Below, piece after piece: positions 16,291-28,200 of a DNA stretch of 64,000 nucleotides. Location of the stretch: assembly GCA_020137815.1 (NCBI GenBank), contig CM035355.1, positions 7,314,597 through 7,378,596 of the forward strand, given 5' to 3'. The notes beneath the pieces were generated by a model. The model saw nothing but the letters and a program-made list of their open reading frames with translations. It was not told the DNA's origin and ran no database searches. Positions within the stretch are counted from its first letter, which is position 1. The number at the start of each line of letters is the position of its first letter. The position numbers and the translations under genes were made by a program. Origin of the DNA: Hormiphora californensis (Eukaryota > Ctenophora > Tentaculata > Cydippida > Pleurobrachiidae).

Positions 16291-19200
16291 TCAAGAATTA
16301 AACCATGATGAGCTCCAGGGTGCAGCTTCCCGTTTTCCCGCCGTCGCACTATCAGTCAGTTCTTTAGCCTCTTCCTTTGTTAGTTGCAGCACCGTACTTA
16401 GAACAGGGACCAACCTCTCCTTCGCAGCCGCATCCTGTAGTACTGACATACTGGAGAGAGAGATGAGGGCGTTATATTAGAACAACACAGGAAAAGTTAT
16501 GTCACCGTTATAGGAATTATCAGTAGGGCTGCTGGTACACTTTTTGTGACCAAAAGGGTCTGACTGAGTCAAGGTTCTGTACATTCATTAGTCACTGGCC
16601 TACAAATTACGGTGAGGATCGTTAACCGATGTATCACATGCACAATCTTTACCTTCAGTAAGATGTTTTTGAGGTATTCCACATTAGTGTTGTCTCGTCC
16701 AATCATCTTCTCCAGCCTTCTAACCTCAGTTTTTAGCACCATACATTGCTCCTGCGAGGGGAATTATAATAAAGGACTGTATACAACTTTAGACTTTATT
16801 ATGGTGAGCAACTAATTCACAGAATGTGTTGGAAAGAAGGAACAATTTGTATTTCAAACTTTTCAACACTACTTTAAACAAATTAATTTGAGTTTGCCGT
16901 CAATCGTTCCTGATAACTGTGTTAGCATCTATTCTCTAATCTTTTAGATCTCTGTTAGGCCTACTTTAACTTAACTTACGAGTGATATCAGTGAAGAGTT
17001 TGTTGTTGGCCGGCGTGCAACGGGTGTTTTAGGATGACCGTTACGAGTAATTATGACATATGTATCACTAAGAGTGATTTTGAAGACGTGTTAGCAGGAG
17101 AAGTATTTAGTAATGATTATAAGGGTAGTGATTTGTTAGTGTGCCTTGGGAGGGGTGACACTGTTTGTCCGTCGTCTGTCCATAAACCTCAGTTGTGGCA
17201 TCTTCTCAAAGCCTGTTACAACATGCTTCCGGCGTCGGCACCGTTTTCTGTTCCTGGAGACCAGACTGATCTGAGAGAGTCGTTTGCAAAGCTGCACAAG
17301 GATCTGGTTTCCACTATCTCTGCTTTGGTCAAACCTATGGAGAATAGTAGAAGTGATATTGGTGGTGGTGATCCAGAGGAACCGGTTACACCTACGATGA
17401 AACACTATGTGAATATTAAAACTGGCATCAATGAGGAAGGAGGGCCAGGATTCTGTGCGAAGAAGTGGACTGATGAGGTCAAACCCAAAGTGGAAACTGC
17501 GTTGAAGACGATACCGGTGGTGAGATCCAGAGTGAACAGTGACCATACCCGGCTGTATTTCCCTGATGAAGACCAGATGAAGGAAGCAGAGAAAGTTTTG
17601 ACTCCACTTGCACAGGACTGTTCCATGTCATTTTTCTCAGAGGAGGCCAAGAAGCTTGAACCAAAGGTAACTATAAATGATTTGGACCCAGACCTACTGA
17701 AAAAGGAGACTATCCTGGCAGCGATTTTGGACAAGAATGTGGATATCAGAAAACTTTATCATGAGGACAAGAAGTTGAAGGTGGTGTTTGTGAGCGAAAG
17801 AGACAGGTATGCAGTGATCCAGATGGCTCCAGAGATCCGGAGGCTTTTGTCTACTAACGGGGATAAGATCAACTTGGGTCTTCGGCAACACTTTGTCAAG
17901 AACAGGTATCATGTGATACAGTGTTTTCACTGTCAAGGATTTGGGCATATAGCAGGATCGATTTACTGCCCCCAAAAGGATACTCCAATATGCTGCTTCT
18001 GTGCTGGATCGCATCAGACGAAAGACTGTAGAGCAAAGAAGAACAACGAGACTGGTAGGATGAAATGTGTGAACTGTGAAGTTGGAGGATCAAGAGAGGA
18101 CAAGAAGTATTCGAAGACCCATACGGCTTCAAGTATGTGGTGCCCTTCCTACATCAATGAACGAGCACGGCTTATGGAGAGGACTGCAGGTGTAAGCAAA
18201 GAGGAAAAAAACCTGTACTGGACGAGGACCAAGGAGGAACTACACAGGAAAAGACTTGGAAGATTGGGACACTAAATGTCCGCTCTCTTATTAACAAAAC
18301 TGGAGGTGTTATTTCGCATCTGGAAGAGGAGGATTGTGATATTTGTCTTATACAGGACTCAGGAGACATTTTTGAAATCAACGGACACTGGAAAACTTCA
18401 AGAAATCAGAGATAATGGATGGGACATTTTCTCATGCCCCAGAGGAGACAGAGGAGGTGGAGGAATCGGAATACTTTTTCGAGATGGCATAGTTCTTCGG
18501 CAGTGTCCAGTGAAGACCAAGTATAAGTCTTTTCAAGTACAAGAGGTTCTGATCAGTGACAGAGATCAACCGAAGAGAATCTGTAATGTCTATCGTCCTC
18601 CGTACACACCGAGGTCGAGACTTACAGAAGCAACTTTCCTGTCGGAGTTTGGTGACTACCTTTCCGAGCTTGTTATGAAGCAAGGTACTCCGATCATCGC
18701 TGGTGACCTAAACTTCCAGGTGCAAGATGATAATAACTTCTATGCAAGGAAACTTTTGGAGCTGCTGGATTCATTTGATCTTCAACAAAGAGTACCAATG
18801 TTGCCTACTCACCAGCTGGGAGGAACCTTGGACTTGGTGATAACTACAAGAGAAACTTCTCTAGGTGACATATCCATATTTCCTAATGGTACTACATCAG
18901 ATCACTTCCTAGTACAGTTTGGGATTCAAGTGAGACCTGACCTGTCGAACTCCTGTCTGAAGAAATCAGTGCATCGAGAATACATGGATTACAAGTCAGT
19001 GGATTTGGAAGGATTTAAAGAGGACTTGCGGAAGGCAGATTTTGAAGGAGGTAGGGATCCAGAGGAGGGCGTGGTGAATTTCTATCGTTGGCTGGAAGGT
19101 ATAGTGGAGAAGCGAGTACCGAGGAAACGGGTGAGGACTGGTAAAAAGTTTAAGCCATGGAGGGATGAGGAACTTAGAGGATTACTTCGAGAGAGGAGGA

Positions 19201-22200
19201 ATGCAGAACGGTGTTGGCGGAAACTTGGAACTGTGGATGCGAAACGGAGATTTAATGACCTGAAGAAACTGTATGGAAAGATGGATAGGGAAAAGAGGTC
19301 ACTTTTCATTAAAGAGGACTTGGTTGCTGCCAAAGGTGACCCAAAGAAACTGCAAAGTAAGCTCCAGAAACTCCTTGGAAAAGCTGAAACAATTCTTCCT
19401 GAAACAACAAACACCAAGAACTTGGCAGATGATTTCTCCCAGTTCTTTAGTTCCAAAGTGGAAAAAATTCGAACCCAAGTCAATGAGGAGCAGAAGCAAG
19501 CTGGCGACTTTGAGGAACCCGGAAAAGCCTGTCATTCAACATGGAAGGAATTCAAAGAGATATCGGAGGAGGAACTTGTTAAGGTGGTGAAGTCTATGTC
19601 AAGCAAACATTGTGACCTTGATCCGTTGCCCACTTGGGTAGTAAAGGAGTGCATTAGGGATCTTGCTCCGGTATTAACATCGATGGTAAACCAATCTCTA
19701 CATCAGTCTACAGTTGCAGAATCTCTCCAGAAAGCTATCGTGTTTCCTACCATCAAGAATCTGTACGGAGATAGGGAAGCTCTCAGTAACTATCGTCCTG
19801 TCTCAAATATCCCATTCCTTTCTAAGCTCCTAGAAAAGGTGGTGCTCACGCAGCTGAATGAGTACCTTGAAAGCAATTCACTTCTGGGCAAGCATCAATC
19901 CGGTTATCGTGCTGGTCACAGTTGCGAAACTCTGTTAGCCAGCATGTTTGATGATGTATTAGGTGAGATGGATAAAGGAAATGTTGTTGCTCTGATCTGT
20001 TTGGACATGAGTGCCGCATTTGATACGGTGGATCATGAAAAGTTGTTGGAGGTGTTGCAGAAACGGTTTGGAGTGGATGGTGATCCTCTTCAATGGTTTA
20101 AGAGCTACCTGAGTTCCAGATCTTTTAGAGTCTCGGTTGGTGATTGTCTCTCGGATACCCTGGCCTTACTCTGTGGAGTGCCCCAGGGGTCTCTTCTTGG
20201 TCCTATTTTGTTTCTACTTTACATTGAAGCTGTGCAAGATATTGTGGAACCATATGGACTCCGGATAAAGTTATATGCAGACGACTCCCAGCTCTATGTG
20301 AGTCTGGTTCCTACGGATTCTACTGGCTGGTCTAGGACGAAGGTGGATATTGAGGAGTGTCTGGCGAAGGTGAAGCGGTGGATGGTGGGGCAGTGGTTGA
20401 AGTGTAATGAGGCCAAAACGGAATTCATCCTGCTTGGAAAGCGCAGTTCTTTGAGTAAAATCTCTTTCGATCCAGTTATCAACTTTGGAGGAACAGAAAT
20501 CTTCCCCAGTGAATGTAGTGGAGCAGATGGGAAAACCTTGGGAATACTCTTGGACCACAATCTTAATCTTGAACGACAGGTTAACAATGTGAGGAAACAG
20601 TGTGGGCTGATACTACGGAATCTTTGGCAGTTACACAGATGTTTTGATATTCAAACGAAGATAATGTTGGTGAAACAATTGATTATATCGAGGATTGATT
20701 ACAGTAATATTCTGTACTGTGGACTTCCGGCCCGAGTTCTTGGTGGACTCCAGAAAACACTAAACTCCTGTGTACGCTTTATATTCAACATCCATGGGCA
20801 TCAGGAGGATTACTCGGAATACTTCAGGCAGTGTCATATTTTACCCATCTCCTACAGACTGGACTTCAAAGCCTGTCTAATCGCTTATAAGATAGTCTAT
20901 GGAACGGCACCAGGTTACCTCCAGGAGATGGTTCCTCTTGATAAAAGCTGGGGAGTCTCCAGGACAACAAGGATGACTAGTGTTATTGATCCTTACAGAT
21001 TAAAACACCCCAAGATGACCAGTATCAACGCCAATTCTAAACTGAGACGTAGGAGACTATCAGTATTTCTGCCTGCTATTTGGAATGAGCTACCCCTCGA
21101 GTTAAGGTCGATCCCCAACGTTGATACCTTTAAAGCTCGCCTGAAAACACATCTCTTCGTTGGTGCATTTGGAGTGAGTGATGGGGAACCCATGGCTGAG
21201 TTGTAATGTTTGTTGTAGTTGTGGGGTCTGCGGGCAACCAGTGTCATCCTCTCTCTAGTCATGTTATTAAATCACTATCTGGTATCCTTTTTTGAGCAGG
21301 TGTGAGTATAGCGTGTTTAAAATTATATCTACAGGTTTATGGGACCAGTTATTCCCCCAGTTTGATAAGTCCAGTTAATTTGGTTTTCCATATATTGTCT
21401 TTTTCAACCAGAATTGTTCGTGTGCGATATTTTTACTCTAGGATATACCGCTCTGATGACTCGTCGGAACATCGCCAATATTTTGACATGTTTCCGTCGG
21501 GTATGGGCGGTATATAAGCGCGGAATATTATTATTATTATTATTATTTATTTTGTACTTAGCTCCCGGAAACGGTCGAGCTGGAAATCATTTACAAAGAA
21601 AAAAGGGTTCGATAATTGATTGTTTAATTTTCATTCAATAAAACTAATACCTGTAGGGCAGCTGCGTTGTGTTCGCTCTCTCGTAACAGGGTACTAAGAT
21701 GGGATACCTTACTTTGAGTTATGTCATCTTCCTTCGGTGTCGTATCTAGTGGGATCGGGAGGGGGTATATGGATTATGTGGTATATGGGGGTAGCGGGTG
21801 GTGTTGACTGTTGGTTGTACAGGATAGTTGCATGGTATTGGGTACCAGGACCCGTGCCAAAGTCTCAAAGACAAACTAAACTTTGAATTACCTGACATAT
21901 TAGAAAATGAAAATCGAGAGTTGGACCGAGAGAGGGCAGAGTTGTTCAGGACTTCCTCAAGACCAGAAATGGAGGGTGCAGGACTTTCTGAACCTTCTGC
22001 TCCCAAGCGTACTTGCTGAGGGTACAATATGGGGTTTGGGGGACTACTACATAAAACACCGCCAGTGAACTGTCTGGCGGCGCCGACCAGATCTGAGCGC
22101 CAGACAGCCAGTGGGCACACTGGGCAGTGAACAAGGCAAGTATGAATGAAATATCAGACAGTACCTTAGGGCCTACGGGGGTTGAGCACTCTGCTAAATG

Positions 22201-25200
22201 AGGTTGGTAAGGTACAGATTGGGCAGCCTCTAATGGGACTTCTGATCGCTTCTGCAGCTCCTCTTCAAGTCTCTCAATCTTGTCTTGGAGTATCTGAAAG
22301 AAGGATAGGAATGGGTTTTAAGTTCCACAAATTTAAGACAAAGTTGGCTATTTTACAGTGCTGCTTGTAGTCGTATTACCGTAATAGAAATACAGTAATG
22401 AGACGCACACGTTGCATAACGCGCGGCAAAAAGTGCATGTGTTCAGCACGTACTAGCGCCCTGATTGGCCACGGTTGTGCGTCGTCTTACTGTATGTCAG
22501 TTTTCCATTACCGTTTTCCCACTACAAGCGACCGTGTTAGATTGTATACGTAGCACGGACACAGTGTCAGGTGACTCAAAGACAAAGGGGGTTAGACAAC
22601 TTTAATTTGACACGCGGATGTTTGTTGATTTACCTGTATGGTCTCAGAATGAGATGCCTGACTTTGTTCTATCGTTCTGGTATATGATTCTGAGAGTGCT
22701 GACCTTTGGGCCGCTGCACTTTCTCTACTCCGCATGACGTCATTGTCTCGTACTTGGAGGGCCTCCTCTAGCTCTGTTATCCTGGAGTAGTGTGAGATGG
22801 TTAATTATGGTAGTGGGGGGGGGGGGAGTGGAGGAGTAGTGGGAGATGGTTAATTATGGTAGTGGGGGGTGGGGAAGTGGAGGAGTAGTGGGGGATGGTT
22901 AATGTTAGTGGGGGGTGGGGAAGTGGAGGAGTAGTGGGGGATGGTTAATGGTAGTGGGGGAGTTACAGTTATAGTGGGAAGGGGGTAGTGGTTCATTTCT
23001 CGAAAAAGACTCTCAATGTACATGTGTAGGTGCTTCGAAATTGAAACTTATAGGGGTCTAAGGAATGTTAACAAACCTTTCGAGGTAAAACTTTTCCCGA
23101 TCATTGTTCTGCCTGGATGAACTTTCTAGATTCCCAGTCACTACCCTAACCTCAGCCTCCGCACTGTCCCTCTGAAGCGTGATATGGCTGATAGTCTCCC
23201 GGGATTGTACCAACTCGCTCCGCAGCTCCTCAACTTCATGACTCAGCTGAGATCTGATAGTGTGAGAGGGGATTAGGGCACGTTTTCAAATCACCTAACC
23301 GCAAAGCTCGGCTGTTTTTGAGTCGTCTACTGCACTACTCAGTACTCATTGTATCGTAAAGTTATCATTATATCAGTTGATCTCCCCCCCCCCTGTGAAT
23401 TGGGATCATAACTCACACTATAGCATCGTGTTCCGACTGGGCGACAGTTGTAGTTTCACTCGATTTCTGTTGTTTTAGTACACTGTGTACTCTGACTTTG
23501 TATCCCTCGAACTCTCGGGATATCTCTTCTCTGAGTTTCCTCTCTGAATCTGCATCAACCTATACAGGTTTTTGGGTAGTCTCTAGAAGGCTTCATAAAA
23601 TAATCCAATTCAAGATAGAAGGAGAAAGCATTGTGGTTAAGATTTTTCAAGACAATTTCAGGAGAATTACATAACTAAGTCGTTATAAATGGTAAACCTT
23701 TAACCTGGATGAGTAAGTTACCTTTAGTTCCTGAACTTTGTTCTCTAGATTCTTTACCACAGCACCCTTTTCCGCTGATGTAGCCCTGTGTGTCTCAATG
23801 GTATTCTCCAGCATCCCTTGAGTAGTGGCTAGCTCCAACTTAGACTCTTCCACCATCTGGACAGACTTCTCTAACTCGCTCTTCATATCTTCAACATCCT
23901 TCCTTGCCTCTTCCTCGGCTATTTTCCCATCTGCTGCTTCTTTCTTGGATTTCTTTACTAGTACTGAAATCAGTAAGGTGGTTGAAGAAACGAAAATTTA
24001 TATCCGATCAAAATTGATCAATTCATTTTTTTTGAGTGTGTGAAAAATGAATGGCAACCACCCCATGTGCACGCGCGCCACGTCCAACAACGTGAAATGT
24101 GAACGCGCACCCTTTTATCACAAGAAATGCGTTCGGCGGAAAGAACGCTCACAAGACGCGGAATTTTTGTGCCATGGGACATCTCAAATAAGGAGGAATA
24201 TGATCGTGTGTAAACACATCTCAATCTCTACACATCCCAAACTCACATTTTAGTTTCGTAATCATATCATCCTGAGAGAGACGGAGTTTTTCTGATTCCC
24301 TCAGTTCGCCAGCCACCTTGCTCAGTTGACTCTCCTTCTTTTCTAGAGTGGCCCGTGCTTGCTCCAACTCTGTCTTACTCTGTAAATGTGTTAATTTGTT
24401 ATGCACACTGGCAAGTGCATGCAGCATGGCACAACATAATTATCCGGCACCAATAGGGACTGGCTGTCCTAAATAAGAAAAAGCGTGTTTCTAAATGTAC
24501 CAAAAACTAGGAGTATACTCCATTTTTTTCAACTGTTCACCCCCCAAAGTCGTGCGCGGAATTGTTTTGCGCGTTTATCACATGTTAACGTATAGCGCGC
24601 GCCACCCAAATTCTGATTTTTGTTAAATTTCAGTTTTTTGGGTGAACAGTTGAAAAAAAATGGACTTTATGATATCTCTCTCTCTCATCGGAAACTCACG
24701 GTATTAAGTTTTGCCGTAAGTGCATCAGTTGACCGCTGATAATCCGCTAGTTCCATGGTAATTAAACTCTGTGACCCCTGATTATCCTCCCTCATCCCAT
24801 CTATCTCTGCTCGGGCCTGGGTGATCTGATTCTCTAGCTCAGAGATCTGTTCTTCTCGCTTCAGTAACATGCCTCCTAGCTCCTTGCCTGAGCTTTCAAG
24901 GGTGGTAATTCTTGATCTTTCTGCATCCAATTCCCCTGTTAGTTGTGTCACCTAGAGTTGGGAAGGGGTGATTAATTTCAACCATAGGAACCAGTAACTA
25001 GTCAACACTGTGACGAGTAACAATAACAAATAATAACCATCGCGTTTCATTCACGATCTCCCGACGCGATATCACTTTCTGCGATAAAGTTTATCCCAAA
25101 AACCCTCTCGATAATTGTTTATTTATTCACCTGTTCCTCAAGCAAGAACACTTGGCTGGTTGCATTATCCCTCTCAAGTTCTAGATTCTGCATCTCCTCC

Positions 25201-28200
25201 TCTCTCTGAGCCCTATCCTCATCTCTCCGTGTTGTTTCTCCCTCCCACTCTCCCCTCATTTCATCAATCCTTTCTTCGACACTCTGCCGCGATAATTCAA
25301 GATCCTGTTTCGTTCTTTCTAGTTCTTCTTGGAGTGTTTCCAGCTCCTCCTGGTGGACGTTTAGTAAGACTCAATATATGGAGAGAAATTTTGTAAATGT
25401 ATTACCATATATAATGGTAATAGATTCACAAAATTGAAACTGATTTTATTACCTGTTTGAGAGTCATGGTCTCCAGGATCCTCTCATTTTCACCCTGGAG
25501 ATCCTCTCGATCACGCTGGATCTGATTCAACTGTGCACAAAGGTACTGTTTCTCTTCATTAAGGGCGGCAATTTCCTCCTCTTGGGCGTCTAGCTCCGCT
25601 CTGATGTTCTGAAAGAGTGTGGTAATATAGTTTTATAGTATGAGCTGTAGAATGGTATTTTGGTTCGCTCTCCCCTCGGTTCACATCGGAACTATGTGAT
25701 AGTAATAACGATGCTGAAAGAGTAGGTAGAGTGGCACAGTATATTGTGTAATAGGTCCTACTCAAAGGGGATTCAAGTATTGAAAAGGAAGAACAAAGTG
25801 AGGCCTTCTATTACCATCTGTTTATTACGATATCTGTATGTAAATGTAAATGTTCGTCTGTCTGTACTGAGTTTTCGAATGTTTAGTTATACATATATGC
25901 TTCTGCTGTGTTGCTTCGGATTTGGGTCAAAATATGCAATATGGTAAGACTGAGCGGTTAGAATAACTGATGATATGATTATTGATTATTATTAATTAAT
26001 TGTTAATTAATTAATTAATTAATTAATTATTGTTAATGGTTATTGATTGATTTATTATTTTCATGTCTCCCTTCGAGTGTTATCTCACCAAGTCTGAATC
26101 GTCTTGTGTCTGTCGGTGTCGTTCCACCTGAAATTTGATAAGATAACACCCTGCCTTGTCTGTAAAATACCGCCTCTCTGTTTTGGAAGCTTGCCATACA
26201 GCTGATAATACATATTATTTGATGTATGTAAAGAGCGTCATGTACACACTTTCAATGTATAAACATGCACACAAGAACGAACGTGATTTCAATCTGAGGG
26301 AGGGATCATTTTCACAGCTGACACCACATCTCAGTGTATTTATTACCTGCTCCTGAAGATTAGCACTCTCAGTTATAAACTCATCTAGGTGATCTTTCAT
26401 CTTTCTTTTCTCCTCCTCAGCCCGTTCCAAAGCTCCAGATAATTCCAATATATGACCCTGCAGCTCCTCAACATTACTATCGAGTTGGTTCCCCTCTGTC
26501 TCATCTTTATCGGGCTGATTTTCTTGATCCAAAGTGAGCTAAAAACATAAAAACACACTCAAAAACGCATGCTCAATAAGAACTAACTGTTGAATAGCTC
26601 GATACGACACATCAAGGTGCTCAAACCTTGCACACCACACGGCCTTCATGGAATAAACAATCCAAATTCCACACTGACCTGATTTATTTTCTCCGTAAGA
26701 CACTGAATCTCTTCCTCCTGCTGTTTTATCTTCTCCTCCAAACAACCCACTTCCATGGAAGATGAATGTATCTCTGTTACTTCTTCTCCCCCAGCAGATG
26801 AAGGTACTTCGGTTACTTCTTTTCCCACGGCAGATGAAGGTACCTCTGCTGTTACACCACCACCCCCGCTAAGAGAGCTGAGTGCTTGTGCAAGGGTTTC
26901 CGTTTCCAATGTGAATTGAGAGTTGTAATCCCTAATCATCGATTTCAGAGATTCACCTTCTTCCCTCAGACTGGAAATGTCACTCTTAGTTTGGATGAGT
27001 TCTGCTTTCAGGGACAGTGATTTCTCGGCATCTTCCAGCTTTAGTTGTGTCTCTGAGAGGAAGATTATTTTTTATAAACGCACCTCTCTACAACTTGAGG
27101 GGGCTTCAAAACTTTATTTATGGATATGGTTTTATGGTTTTTTACTCTGCCTCTACCTATCCATCTCTAGCTCTTTAGTATCTTTTATTCTCTCTAAAAG
27201 AACAGTGATTTAGAATTCTTCGTAGCGTCCTTTATACGGGGTGCTTATCCACCCCTAACTAAAATCGTTTTGAAGGTGAATAGGAGGGAGAGATAAATAC
27301 CAAAAATAATAAAAAAATCTCTCCGCCCTTTTCTCTCTGACCGCCCATTGGAGGTAATGGGCGGTTAGAGAGAAAAGGAAGGTTATTTGTACTATGTTTG
27401 GTATTTATCTCTCCCTCCTATTCACCATCAGAACGCTTTTTAGTAAGGGGTGGAATGTGGATCTCTTATAAAGAACGCTACAAAGAACTTAGAATGGCGC
27501 TTGTGATTTGATAGCTGCTCGCTCTTATAGCTAATACCTCGTAACAAAGCATTCGTAGTTTTAGAAACAGGAAAGTTAGTTTTGATTTTTTCCCTTGAAG
27601 CTTTAATTGCCTTCTATTTCTGCCATCATGCCAATCATCAAGAGATTTTGACAAATGATCCAATCATTACCAAACAGCACTATTGAAATCCCCATACAGA
27701 ATCCAAATATACCCATTTGAAAGTTTCTCTCATTTAGTATGTAAATTGTAAATAGATTCAACTTTGAGATGATCGGAGGATTTGTTGTACTCCTGATTCT
27801 TGGAGTAGCACTTCGTGGAGCTGCTGATGAACAAGTTGATGTTGCCAGTGCTACTTCAAGGACTTTGTATCTAAGCAGTAGCGACTGGAAAGCCAACAAT
27901 GTACTAGATGGTAACACTGGCACTTTTTACCATTCCGATGAAAGCAGCCAAGAGCAGTGGCTAAAGCTGGAGTTGACGGAACCACACGATATTGAAAAAG
28001 TAATTATCATTAACAGGTACTTGTATGAATATCACAATGAAACATTGAAAATAGAATAGCGACTGGCTATTTGAAATGGCGGCTAATTTGAAACACCCCC
28101 TCTACAGGCCAGCAAGTGCACTAAATTTGGATTTTTAGACATCAGTGGGCTTGGCATGAGTTCTGACTAGCCCACTAAATAATGTCTAAAAATCCAAATC

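Larger units (their letters stand above)
17034..21550 (+). mobile_element. CR1/L2-like non-LTR retrotransposon, copy B, near full length
   Basis: It carries ORF1 (17034-18275), an endonuclease and reverse transcriptase ORF (to 21206), a 3' UTR, a terminal hairpin and a (TTA)n tail (21524-21550). The 5' UTR probably begins between about 16800 and 17000; its exact start and any target duplication were not resolved. It lies antisense in intron 16 of GCC2 (16752-21650). The reverse transcriptase is intact and very close to copy A, so the family was active recently. A frame break near 18400 probably disables this copy. Confidence 0.92.

Noticed and set aside
17136-17734. Minus-strand ORFs opposite retrotransposon ORF1 (and similar ones opposite ORF2)
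   Set aside because: Shadows of the intact plus-strand ORFs; no motifs.
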